Assembly (NCBI GenBank): GCA_022592445.1
Contig: JABYQR010000021.1
Location: 1 to 64,000 of the forward strand
From: Cytidiella melzeri
Lineage: Eukaryota > Basidiomycota > Agaricomycetes > Polyporales > Irpicaceae
Reading direction: 5' to 3'
Length of the DNA: 64,000 nt
The notes under the pieces are model-generated. The model was not told the DNA's origin and searched no databases. It saw nothing but the letters and a program-made list of their open reading frames with translations. The position numbers were made by a program, and so were the translations under genes. This document shows, piece by piece, positions 22,390-33,743 of the stretch; the stretch's first letter is position 1, and the number at the start of each line of letters is the position of its first letter.

Positions 22390-23866
22390 CTCTCGGACTG
22401 TTTGCAGCGAAACGCGCAAAACCTCTAAATCTTCTTTCTTGACGGACTTGTGCGTCGTAACACCGAAGGGAAGAGATACGGTAGACTAAATCCGTTCTAT
22501 GTCTTTCTAGAGCTGATCTAGATTTCACGCGTTCTTCCACGGCGAATTGCTGTGGTAAAGCTTTCTCACGCAGAGAAGATTTGGGCTGCACAGATCAGCG
22601 AAGGGTTTGGTCAGATGGCTTGTGGCTTCAACACGTTGAGATGCGAAGGATGTCAGATGCCATCGGATGCAGCTTTGTTGGTACGTCGCTTTTACTCTAG
22701 ACGATGTGCGCTTATATTCTTCTTCAGACCAGGCTGCAGAGATACTCGCAAAGCTGTGCATGCAGGTCTTCTGGTCTGCAAATTGCCCTCTAGGCTACGC
22801 ATGTTGAGGCATTGACATGGCTGTTGAAGCGAACATGACCGTCTTCCGACACGCGGGTCGCACGCCTAGACCAAAACCTGAAGTTGGACTTCCCTATTGG
22901 AGAATTTGAACGACGAACGCAGCCATTCGCACGGCTGCTGAACGGCGAGAAGGAGGATATCATTCGTCGCCAGCGAACGCAGCTCAGCCTCATTGCGATG
23001 GCAGTGGAGGAGGCCATGGGTCTGTCTGGGTACTGACGGCGACGATCTCGCAGAACTGAACTATGCACAATTCGGCAAGGTCGAGTTGCCCTGAAATATC
23101 ACAAGAAGCAACCCATCGTAGGAGGTATGAGCGTTAACAATCATAACTTCTTGAGCCACAGCTTGCCCCAAGATGATCACTAGTTTACTCATTCTGCGAG
23201 ATACATGTCTCGCAATATCGGAGAAAGCATGAAGAAGGACATCCCAATCATGAGTAAGGTTTACCTCGCGCCACGACGAAGAATTGGGCTAATACATTAC
23301 CGCAGATAAAGAGGTTCTCAAGGACACCAAGCTTCGCTCCTTTGGTTCCCCATGCACCTCGCGAGTGTCGCACACCGCTCGACCGCGCTCAAAAACCTCA
23401 GATCTACATCTCTTCTGAGCGGCGCGTGGTGCCGTCGGCTAGAATGTTCGCTGTTGCCCTTTTTGGCGGTCCCCAGGATGATTCCAGCACACCCCACACA
23501 CCTCCCACCTCGCGTTCACCCGCGAAGTGCACCAGCCACAGCTCGAGTTTTCCCGAATCAGTTGCGCGCATAACACATGAGCGACGGACTAGGTCAAAAA
23601 GCGGCTCAAATGGTGTTGCGGCCAGGTGGGCCTGAAGTCCGTGCGGAGCTGACTTGGCCGAAGAGTATGAAGAAGAATTGGTGGAGGTTACGAAGTTTGG
23701 GCTGCTACAAGTGCAAGTACTACGTAACGAGTCCTTTGCATGCTCTCGAATACATACTGCTATCAATCGAATAGCAAGTGTATCCTCGTTCCGAGAAGTA
23801 ATTAGGGGACTCTTGACACGGTCAAAATCCAAGGAATATAGTGTATTGTACACGGTAGTCGAATAG
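22390..23866 (+). pseudogene. VIP1: Decayed copy of inositol hexakisphosphate/diphosphoinositol kinase VIP1 (Asp1/PPIP5K)
   Basis: Pieces of one PPIP5K protein appear in order on the plus strand but in shifting frames with stops. These are SETRKTS and DGLVRRNTEGK (22406-22470, ATP-grasp kinase domain), FGQMACGFNTLRCEG (about 22606-22650), AAEILAKLCMQ (22733-22766), VFRHAGRTPR (22841-22870, phosphatase-domain RHxxRTP site), FARLLNGEKEDIIRR (about 22928), and FTHSARYMSRNIGESMKKD (23184-23240). Then follow IYISSERRVVPSARMF (about 23401-23450), LRPGGPEVRAELTWPKSMKK (about 23615-23675) and SSFREVIR (about 23783). Typical members are about 900-1200 residues, so much is deleted. At least two intron-like segments remain (22681-22727, 23254-23305), so the copy arose from genomic DNA rather than a retrotransposed mRNA. 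The RHADRTP motif reads RHAGRTP. Confidence 0.82.
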
Positions 23867-24318
23867 GTGTTACTCTATCCAAGATGTGGACTAGAGCAAT
23901 CTGTGCAACTGCTGTATTGATTATATTGTAATTCGCCCCAAAGTCCGAGCATTCACCGTTCAACAGGCGGGCCCCCTGCAACAGAGTCCTCGTTCCTGTC
24001 CTCTTTTGACTACCTCTGGGCAGCGTTGCTCAACTAGCAAAATGCCTCTCCTCACGATGTTGCCTAACGAGCGCAGATGGACTACTCTCAGCCACCCATT
24101 GCATCAACTCCGGTGCATTTCTGTCAGTTCTATACCTCATTTTTACAGTGAGGTGCGCGTTTTAATAATTTTCGGACGGTATTATCGCCATATTATCGCC
24201 ACACAGTTCTCTAGCTACCGAACAATAAATCGTAACATGTACGTATGTATACACTACTACGCGATTTGAAAGTTATATCATCGAACCAAGAGCTGACCAA
24301 CAGAGTATGGTACATCCA
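23867..24318. other. Intergenic between VIP1 relic and lipin stop
   Basis: 450 bp, AT-richer towards 24180-24290. No coding sequence, RNA gene or repeat recognised; it probably holds the lipin 3' region. Confidence 0.45.
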
Positions 24319-27300
24319 CTAAAAGGGTACGTCTGCCATCTTCTCAGCAGCAGCCAAAAGATCGTCATCAAACGCCTCCTCAGCAACCTCCCCTTCATTC
24401 TCATACCCATACTCGTCATCCTCATACGGCCCCTCATCCCCATCAAAGTCCATCCCATCATCCGAGTGCGACCCAGGGAGCGAACCTGGCATGCTGGAGA
24501 CACTCTGCCTTCTTCCGCGTCTCGCCCCCCTCTCCAAATCGTCGCCTTCGTCTTCAGACTCTGACTCGACAGATGCCGGAGTGAGAGACTCCGAGGGCAC
24601 CTGCTTCGAGCCCAAAATGACGTTGCTCAGCCTCTCAAACGAAGACATCTGCCGCAGATGCGATTCCCGCCGCTTCGCCTCCTTCGTGCTCTCGACTGCC
24701 TCCTGTGTCGTCCTGGGCAATCTGCTGCGAACTGGATTCGCTCGACCTCCGAGACTAAAGTTCCTCAATCGAGCTAGCGTGCTTTGATTCGACGTATCCG
24801 AGCGAGCGCTGAGTGCAGGCGATGGTGGCGAGAGATCGGGTAGAGGGATGTCTGGAATTGGTGTCTTCCAATAGTTGAAGTCCGTATACTCTGCTGCCCA
24901 CTTGCGATTGATAGGAGGGAACATTTGGTCAACGAGATCTGTCATATGGATGTACCTTGCACGAAAGGTCGGATAAGACTTGCTGTATTAGCCGAGCGAA
25001 AGTACACTCACGAGGATTTGTACCCGGCGAGCTCGAGCAACTCCATCTTAACTTCTCCCGTTGAGTCAATTGTGAATATCCGGGAGCTCGGAACATTCAC
25101 ACTACGATATGAAAGAGCGTCCGTGATACGGTTTCCGAACCCAGCGTAGAAAGGATTGCGCGCCAGCGGGCCAAACAACCTTTGAATATCTCGCAGGCAA
25201 GCCATTTTGAATACTTCTGGTTTCCGCATGATGACCTCTCTAAATCAGACTATAAGTGCTTTATTGGTACGCACATAACGCGATTACGCACCGATGCAAG
25301 GATGCCATGAGACGATCAGGGCTCATAACAACGGGTCCTTCAGGTAATTGATAGTCATTCTGCTTGATACCTCTGAGGTAGTCTCTTGTGGAATCCGCTT
25401 GGCCTATTGCTCGCGAAGTGAGATACATGATCTTGTATCCATTGCGACATATATCTGTGTACAGCTTCGCCACTCCGAGATGCGTCCAATCTCGGCCGAT
25501 CATGGTGAATACGTGACCCAATGCGTCGGACCTGAGAACGTCGATGAGTAACAATCCAAGAATGCATTGCTAATGCTGAATACTTGGTGATTGTTCCGTC
25601 AATGTCTGATATCACCACAGCGTCGGTATGGTCCCAGACAAATATCCTGGCGGTGCAGGCCGTAGTTCCTGTCGACGAAAGAGAGAAGGTAATCGTATTT
25701 GCTCCAGGCTTCAGATTCAGAGATTTCTACATTCCTATATCAGCACGCTTCAGACGATAATTACGCCAAGATTCGCTAACCAGCTGCTCAGACGTCAATC
25801 GCAATGTCTTTGCATACCGTTTCTTCTTCTCAGAAACATCTGTTGCTATGCTAAGCATGGCTTGCGAATTTCCGTGAGTAAGCTCTGGAGTGGTCAGCAC
25901 ATTCGGAGCTGATTCAGTGGATTCGATCACTTGTGCAGGCGGACGAGTTGCAGAAGTCGCGGGTAAAGGAACTTTATGTGATTCATCGAGCTTTGAAGCA
26001 TTCTAGCGATGTCAGAACTGTTTTTTGATGCACGTATAGCTCATAACTTACCCCATCAGAAGGCACAGAACTAGTTGTTCTGAGATGAGGTCGAACGGTA
26101 TCCGAACGCCTGCTAGTACTCCACCATCGTACCCAAGACGACGACGAGGGTTTCACAGGGGTGACTGGAGCGTTGTTGTATGACTTCTCGTGCTCGAATA
26201 GCGCCTCCTCGTGATCCGCAATTCCTAGTTGACGTTCATCATCCATAGCGGGAGAGACCGGGCGCGACGAAACTTGTGGGTCTTTGGTGAGAGCAGCTTC
26301 GCGCCATAGTACAAGGGCATCCATCAGCGGCGAGCCGTCGCTTCGAGTGATATATCTGAGAGACAGCAGATTAGCACAAGCTGTATGCTACCCTTAAGAC
26401 TCACTTGTCTCCTGCCCAGCAGAGCACCAACCGTTCCGACTTCACTATCTCCTCGTTCCGCAGAAAAGCATCAAAATCAACCTTCCCCTTCTCAAAAATG
26501 TCTGTGTCCTCCACAAAATCGCGTCCCCCTAAACTACCAGAATGACTTCGTGTCCGTGAGTGGTCGGTATTGGGTATTATGCTAAGTTCAAACTCTACTA
26601 CTCTTCCCTCGATGAAAACCCTGAATTTTGAACGGTCTCGTTTATCTACTGTCAGCAGGCCACCTGAGCCATAGCCTGTTAGCGAGCCTTATGTGAAATG
26701 CCAGGTGAATTTTGTTTCCATCACAACCTACGGTATGCAAAAGGGGACGTACCCGAGCTGGACTCATGGGACCAATAGTCCGACGAAGTCATACTTTCGT
26801 CCGGAGACATCCTGCTCTTTCCTTTCCAATCTTTGCTCAGGATCTGCTCGTGGTTGAACGCTGTCCAAACCGGCGTCTTCTGCGGGAAATTGCCCCACTC
26901 CCATGAGTATTCTTCGGCATCAGGAATAGCCAGCTTCAGAGCACTGGGGTGCTCGCTAGATGCGATAGCAACCTGCCGTCTACCCTGCTGCGTATTGAAA
27001 CGCATAGAAGCACTAATCGGCTTCATAGGATGTTCGTTGATGTCTGGAGGTGGTTCTGACGTCGCGCGAGGGAAGGGAATAGGTCTTAAATCTGGGCTAG
27101 GCGATCCTAGAAGGACGAGTTAACACAGAATACGATAAATTGAGGCGCGCGTACTTGAAGGGCCTGGCGTATGATCGTCGCCCTCTGAGGTTAGAAGCGA
27201 AGGACTTTCTGAGGCTTGTGTGATGGTGTCATTCGATGGGTCTTTAGTATGTCCAAGCGAGTGGTAGCCCTCCATGTCAAACACCATGTCTTAGTTGAGA

Positions 27301-28300
27301 ACAATTTGAGCAGAATAGCCATAACTGTTGCAGGCAACGCACCATGGCCGTAATGCACTTCTGGGGCAGTCGCATTTTCGATGGCAACGCTCGGTAGAAC
27401 CTCATCTCCTTTCTCACTGCCGATATGACTGATGTAGCGAGAAGGCGAGAAATTTCTGGCAGCCTTGAAGCTATCCGCGACATAAGCACGATGTTCGTTA
27501 TGAACTTCCTTCACAGCATCCTTCACGTTCTTGTCCTTCCACTTGTCCGCCTCGTTCTTTCCACCTTCAAAGGCCAAGCCAAGTGCTGCTTTACCGATAT
27601 CCGCTGTACGAGCAAGAACAGACGATGAGTGAACGCTCTCTTGCCGTTCCTCTGAAGGATGGTCCTCGGATGACAGGTCTGGCTGTTGACCATCTGATGT
27701 GTGCGACGCTTGAGCTGACTGGTCTGAGTTTTCTGCATTGAGATCTAGGAATTCAGGTTCTTGCAAGTTCAAGGTCGGATCTTCGTTTTCTGCGTGATGA
27801 TCCTCTTCGTTGCTTTTGGCTCCAAACCTGTCAGTCGGCGGGTCGTGAGCGTTCACTTGCCCTGGTTTGGTAGCTTCAAGCAGAGGACTGGTCGCGATGT
27901 CCTCTGAAATGTCCTCGTCTGTTTCAAAGACAAAGAACGCTTCACCTGCTTCTCCAATCTTCATGGAAAAAGGGATGATATTCCCGTTAACAAATACGTC
28001 GACCTGAAAATTGCTGTTCATGGACTGCTGAAGCAATGCACTCAAGTTGTCACGAACCTTCTTGTCTGCTGGTCTCAGCACCTGCCATTTGCCAAACCTC
28101 ACATGAAATGGAGAGCATGCTAACTCCTTGTCTCCGTCCAGCGAACCATTGGCTTTAGTGTCGGTATTGTCGCTGTCTGGTAGGCTGGGCCGACTTATTA
28201 CAATGACGTCGATGGCGCCAGTGAGGGTAGATGGGTTTATATCCTTGTAGTACTGATACGGCGCGCTGATGGCACTCACCGCACCACGAAGATAGTTCAT
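24319..28300 (-). CDS. PAH1: Lipin, Mg-dependent phosphatidate phosphatase
   Basis: Ten exons (28300-27343, 27289-27155, 27106-26753, 26675-26405, 26355-26052, 26002-25781, 25726-25584, 25531-25292, 25239-25012, 24955-24319) give 1163 residues. The enzyme makes diacylglycerol from phosphatidate at the ER/nuclear membrane, feeding triacylglycerol synthesis and controlling nuclear membrane growth. The N-LIP domain begins at residue 1 (MNYLRGAVSAISAPYQYYKD, then FHVRFGKWQVLRP). A Ser/Glu-rich middle follows. The C-LIP HAD domain has the catalytic DxDxT as DIDGT (Asp789, Asp791, Thr793), then SDALGHVFTMIGRDWTHLGV, GYKIMYLTSRAIGQAD, and PFYAGFGNRITDALSYR. The tail is very acidic and carries the conserved Trp near NYWKTPIPDIPLPDLSPP. 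An upstream in-frame GTG was rejected; the ATG at 28300 directly begins the N-LIP motif. Confidence 0.95.
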
Positions 28301-28519
28301 GGGAGGAGGTAGTGGTCGAGGAAGGAAAGAGGAAGCAGATGTGGAGGACAGCTGCGGCTTGAGCACAGAGTCTTTTCGCGTCGCTCGTTTGCTCTCTCAT
28401 GGCAGCGTCATGTGAATATCGACTCGTGTGAATATTTCCCTAATCAGGAGCACGGCGTCTAACAAGGAAGCGAGCGCTTTTACTCCCTTCGCGCTTCAGT
28501 TCCTGCAATAACCTCCACC

Positions 28520-29083
28520 ATGCCCTCTGTCCTACCTTCGCCGTTCACTGCAGCTCACAGGTCATACGTCAAATCTCTCTACAAGAGATATCTCACCAAT
28601 GATCTTAACTGGACCATAAGGAGGGACCTATGGAGAGCAAACGCGCTAGCAATCCGAGCAGAGTTCGACAGAAACCGGTACGTGAACGCCCTCCGTCGGC
28701 GCATCTCCATAACATTCATGTTTTGCGACAATAGTGATATACACGACCCGCGTGCTCTCGCCGCCATTCTGGAGAAGGCAGAGGCGGACCTTGCAAAACG
28801 TGCCCATCCGGATCCGTACCGTCGTAAGTTCCATCCATTGCATTTGCTGACCATGCAACCTCATGCGCGGGCTCAGCGGCCACTGCCCCCGATGGCACTA
28901 AATGGTAAGTTCGTCATTGTTTGAGGAGTCCTGACACTAAATCACTGATTCCTGTAGGGAACGTAACGCTCCGGTACGACAAACTCAATTCGCTAAGTAT
29001 CTCTCTCGAATCTCATCCCATTCCTTCATTAGCCACCAGTTGCGCCCATCTTCGACCACCGCGCGTACAATGCTGCTCATTGA
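28520..29083 (+). CDS. NDUFB9: NADH dehydrogenase (complex I) subunit B22/NDUFB9, LYR family
   Basis: Five exons (28520-28677, 28735-28823, 28877-28904, 28958-28973, 29033-29083) give 113 residues; exons 3 and 4 are only 28 and 16 nt. The LYR motif appears as HRSYVKSLYKRYL. It is followed by RRDLWRANALAIRAEFDRNR, DPRALAAILEKAEADLAKR, HPDPYRRPATAPDGTKWERN and a short PPPVAPIFDHRAYNAAH tail. Such LYR subunits sit in the peripheral membrane-arm region of complex I with an acyl-carrier protein. Several wrong read-throughs are possible because unspliced frames stay open; only this splice path keeps the conserved GTKWERN followed by a stop. The start is divergent from lipin (219 bp apart) in a CACCATGC context. 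Confidence 0.9.
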
Positions 29084-29215
29084 GTTTTTGTGTGCAATGT
29101 ACTGTACTGTCTGGCGCAAAGCGTATAGAACTGAGACTGAGCTTCCTCGCGAAACCTTGTTAGGTTATCCAGCTGCACCCACTGCAATGGCCCGAAAACC
29201 CAACCAAGGTGTAAG

Positions 29216-31842
29216 CTACGTTACTGACATAGACACAGTGGCTGAATCCAGTACCATTGCCCGAGCTGGGCTTATACTCATGCCTCCGAACGATGCTCCC
29301 AGCCCGTCTGTCTCTGAGTCGCGTGTCTCCAAACGAGGACCTCCAACAGGCATGGCACCTACGAGAAGCGGACCAAGTTTCTCGAGTCCGTGCTCCGTGT
29401 CGCTGGCCTCTTCAGCAGCCTCCTCTCCCTCCTCGTCTGAATCGCCCTCATCTTCCTCCTCTATAGCCACAGATGACCACTCCCTGTAAATGCCTTGGAT
29501 ATAAGAGCTTGATCGCGGCAGTCGATACGGGTCAAACGGGAAGAACGTGTTCAGCTCAGTATGCATAGTGTGTCCTAGCAGTGCTGTACTGATATTTGGA
29601 CCATTGGAGCGCAGAAGGTTGGACCTCAACCCGCTCTGAGAGGACTTCCCGTAGTCCATTCGCCTGTTAGCTTCGATGATCGGATAGCAATAGAGAAAGT
29701 CTGTTCCATGCGCCACTCGCGCAAATTGCATCACGACGTTCGATGCGCAGACCTACCAACACAGGTCAGAAAAACGCTTTCAGGCTTCACAAACCCACAC
29801 GTACCTTGAGCGGGTTAAGCTCTGACTGCACTGCTCTCTTCAAAACGCCTAGCTCTGGCATCCATTTTGAGACTGGTACGTTCACGACTCCCAACTCGTC
29901 CACGTCCTCCGGCTCCTGCTGCAAGTCTCTCCACCTAAAACAAAAAATGAGGAACACCGCCTGTGTCACTGCATAGAACACCGAATGTTGCGCCAAACTC
30001 GGTGGCTGCGCACCGGACTGAGTGACGGCGTCCAAGATGCTCAGTCGATTCATGAGGAAATTGCACAGACAAGCGACCGCTTGTCGCGTACTGTCTCGTC
30101 CCACAAACTCTGCACGACTGACGAAGCTCGCGATGTAGCTGGCCGCCGCTGCTCGTGTCACCGCGGGTTGATCTTCTTCGAGTAAAGCCTTCGAGACGAG
30201 CATGCCTTGGAACAGGTCGCTGAACTCGGGGTCTAGCGATGAGAACCAGAAGACAAGGAACTGGGTGTAGCGAGATTTGAAGGTGCGAAGAATCGTGCGG
30301 TCGAAGATTGAGAGCAGGGTGTAGAATTGTGTGCGTCTTATCGCTTTGATCTCTACCTCTGTAGGCAAAGGCAATGGAGTCGTTGAAGAGGCGAGAGAAG
30401 GAGAGTCCAGAGCTGGAGACTCTGTTGACGGGGTGGAAGGTGTTTGTATTGGCAAATTACGAGGAGCGCGGACAAGCGTAAAGTGGTCGAACAGGGTTTT
30501 CAGAATGGCATCTAGCTTGTTGACCATGTCTTGAACATGTTGCAAGTTTATGAGCTCCTGCGGAGGTGTCGCGTCTAAATCATCAAGATCTTCTTCGCCT
30601 TCGGACGACAAGTCACTAAAGTTATCCTCGTTGTCACCGCCATCCTCGGAGTCCGAATCCCCTTCTTGTCCTATGACCGTGTCAAACGGATCGAGGTCAA
30701 AGATATCAGTCTGTTCAGCTCTGGCTTGTTCCTCAAGCTCTTCGAGTTCAACCTGTATCTCAACCTATAACTTCCATCAATGTATATACTCTTCTACGAG
30801 GAATGCGAATACGCACGTCGATCTGAATAGCTCGGTCGACAACTGTAGCAAATATACGATCCGATAGTTCAGGACAGTATTCCGTTATTCGTAGGAGATT
30901 ACGGATATATGTCACCTGGGATGCTTGGTTTTGTCGTTTGTGGGGAAAGTTGCGAACGAGTAGAGGCTGGAGAGTTGATGGAAGGGTCGGAATGAGGGAT
31001 AGAAGATGCTGAAGCAGGTAATGTATGCGTTCATACACCACTCGTCTTGTCAGGGGTCTACTTGAAGACTCGGGGATTCCAGCATTTAATGCTTGCAGGC
31101 CAGATTCTGGGGGCGTTCGGATAAGTGATTGTGATGTGGTAAAGAGATTGAAAAACATACGATATGTCAGCCCGGATGAAATTTTGCCGAGCACCATAGT
31201 CAAATACTCTGGCTTCGCGCTCACTAGCATGCCAACAAAGGAGGTGTAAGACTTGGCGAAAGTTGAATCCATCGTTGTCCATGGCATGCTGACTATGGCT
31301 TCCACAAGAGGTGCATGCACACGTTCTAGCCGAGAAACGACATGCGACAATGCAATGAGCCATAGTCTGAGCTGAGCAGGGGTGGTAGATGTATCTCCAC
31401 CGAATTGCTTCGGATTGAATTGGTCGACCAGCTCGTCGAAGGCATCGCTAATACCCTATGGCCACTATCAGCGAAACCACGCAGTCGCTAGTTCTTGGCA
31501 ACTTACCTTTAGCTTCTGCTGTAGCGCATTATTTATAAACGCAAGGTACATGTCCTTCCGATATTGCTCATCTGCCATGAGAATGCCGGTTAGCATATGC
31601 GGCACACGACCATGATGCTTAGACGCACCTTCTTTGATCCTTGAGTTTGTGGCAATCGGTCTAGAAGTCAACGAAGAGAGAGAAGATGTCGAGTCTCTCC
31701 GCTGGGCAGCAGAGCGTTTCTTGTAAGTTTCGAGCGGATTCGTAGTTTTGAGCGATTGCTCCATGGACCGAGTCGCGGAAGGCATAGGGCCGGCTTTAGT
31801 TTGTCGACTGTTGTACTGAGAGAATCGGGAGTGCGGGTCCAT
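29216..31842 (-). CDS. RRN3: RNA polymerase I-specific initiation factor Rrn3 (TIF-IA)
   Basis: Exons 31842-31507, 31455-31161, 31106-30817, 30764-29805 and 29752-29216 give 805 residues. Family stretches are clear: LWLIALSHVVSRLERVHAPL, RRVVYERIHYLLQHLLSLIP, LVRNFPHKRQNQASQVTYIR, LLRITEYCPELSDRIFATVV, AAASYIASFVSRAEFVGRDS and MQFARVAHGTDFLYCYPIIE. An acidic insert (GDSDSEDGGDNEDN) lies mid-protein and another acidic run is near the C-terminus. Rrn3 bridges Pol I to core factor on rDNA promoters and is controlled by growth signalling. Intron 2 (31160-31107) is 54 nt with no stop, so its retention would add 18 residues in frame. An upstream in-frame ATG near 32010 would extend the N-terminus; 31842 was chosen because MDPHSRF fits the usual short disordered head. 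Confidence 0.92.
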
Positions 31843-32135
31843 AGTGCTGGGAATGATATTGGACACTTGCAAGCACAAAGAGAGGAAAGCACGGTATGTA
31901 CTCTGTGCACAGTCCGCCTGGCGGAGGTGGTAGAATTGCAAAAGTATACGGCGCCTGAGTGTAAACCGATATTTTGCTGACTCAGCGGCATCTGAGTTAC
32001 GGGATACCATCCGCTTTAGGCAGTAGAACTCGGAGTACACACTGCAGTAACTTCATCTGAAACCATAGTACAAGAGTAGGGCCTACGCGATTAATCAGCT
32101 ACTCAACAGCACCACATCCTTAGCCAACCTTAGAC

Positions 32136-33537
32136 ATGAAGTATGTCTGGCTTGACTGCGATCCGGTAAGGAGTCGTTAAGCCATAAAAATCACCAGAAA
32201 TTAAGTGCTGATAGGGCCACGACGACGCGACTGCCATTCTCCTGGCTGTCCACGCCCCAGATATTAAACTCCTCGGGTTATCAACGGCGAGTGACGTTGG
32301 CATGAAAGATGTATAGAAGGGTGCTAAATATCACTTCAGACCCATGGCAACGCAGGTCCAACAAACACCATGAATAATGCAGCAAGATGCTTGCATGCAT
32401 TCGGTGCACCGGAGAACATCAAGGTTTATCCTGGCGCACCTAAACCTCTGATTCGTTTCCTTCGCCACGATCCACAGATACACGGACCAGATGGTTTAGG
32501 GGGAGTTGAGGGTCTTCCTTCTATCAAGCATCCCGAAGTTGCGTCTAGGATTCAGATAGTTGGTCAGAAGCCGATACATGCAATCCAAGGTATAGCAGAT
32601 GCTGTCCGCGACACCTGGAAGGATGGAGAAGGCCATCATGTTACCATAGTATCTACTGGACCGATGACGAATATCGCGTTATTTGTGAGTGTGTGCCCAG
32701 ATTTAGTGAGTGGGATTGGTCAGTATTGTCCCTTTTTTTCCAAGCCCAAATCCAAGATACATGTAATAACTTTGAACAGATGAGATTGTGTTTATGGGCG
32801 GAGGCGTCGGCCTTGGCAATAGATCCCCAGTCGCAGGTATGCCAGTCATCTTTCTGCCATACGTTCATCAGCTCACCAGGAATACCCTACGCAGAATTCA
32901 ATATCCTATGTGATCGTATGCCGATCTTCTAGGTGTTACATTTGTCTATCAAGCTCACTCTTTCTTGTAGCTGAAGCTGCCCAGATCGTACTGGACGTTC
33001 CAGTCAAGAAAACGATGATTCCTCTCAACGTAACACACACCGCTATCCTCACCCGCGCCATCCATCGCCAACTTCTATCCCCAGGCAGCCCGACAAGCGA
33101 ACCGAGCTCGCCGCTGCCAGCGCCTGATACGCCTCTCAGAGGCATGCTGTCATCGCTCATGACCTTTTTTGCCGCAGCCTACGAGTCCACGTTTGGGTTC
33201 ACAAAAGGCCCGCCGATCCACGATGCCCTCACAATCGCGTACGTATTCAATCCCCAGCTCTTCAGCGCACGGAGATTCCGCGTGGACGTAGAATTGGGAG
33301 GCGCTCATACTGCTGGGGAGACCGTGGTCGACATGTGGAACTACAGAGGTTGTGATGAGACTTGGGGAAGGGACGGGAAGAACTGTATCGTGACGGAATC
33401 TATAGACGTAAGTTCTTGCAATTCAGTTGACATACAATAAGTGAACCTCTCTTATGCCCTAGGTGGATGGATTCTTCGAGTTCTTCCTAGACTGCGTCAC
33501 CCGCTGCGACAAAGTTTCGCCTTTAAATGCATCGTGA
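32136..33537 (+). CDS. URH1: Inosine/uridine-preferring nucleoside hydrolase (uridine nucleosidase)
   Basis: Seven exons (32136-32165, 32215-32286, 32340-32718, 32780-32836, 32895-32915, 32971-33407, 33463-33537) give 356 residues. The N-terminal Ca-binding motif DCDPGHDDA is assembled across intron 1. Then come HGNAGPTNTMNNAARCL, TIVSTGPMTNIALF, DEIVFMGGGVGLGNRSPVAE, FNILCDPEAAQIVLDVPV, PLNVTHTAILT and the conserved His in PPIHDALTIAYVFNP. The enzyme splits ribonucleosides into base and ribose in pyrimidine/nicotinamide-riboside salvage. Exon 5 is 21 nt. The donor of intron 2 is best read as GC (ACG|GCGAGT), because that gives GLST-T-HGN with no insertion; a GT alternative four codons on would add residues. 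Divergent from RRN3 (293 bp). Confidence 0.9.
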
Positions 33538-33743
33538 GATAATCTGGACGAATCACACATTCTCAAACACCCCGTTGACAGTAATGGTCCTACAAAACAA
33601 ATACATGCAGCTACCTACATCCTTCTCATATATCTAACACTATTATTTCTGATGATATATCTCATGCTATACGTATAAAAATCAATCTTAGATCATGAAA
33701 TCTGAACCGTCCTCTTCAACCAAACCAAACGAAGGTCATATGG

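Noticed and set aside
23404..23853. 149-residue minus-strand frame
   Set aside because: It is antisense to the VIP1 relic, with no motif.
29040..29489. Long frame continuing from NDUFB9
   Set aside because: It is an unspliced continuation overlapping the antisense of RRN3. Splicing at 28974-29032 gives a natural stop.
31843..32040. Upstream in-frame N-terminal extension of RRN3
   Set aside because: It contains an ATG near 32010 but has no family similarity. It is kept only as an alternative start.
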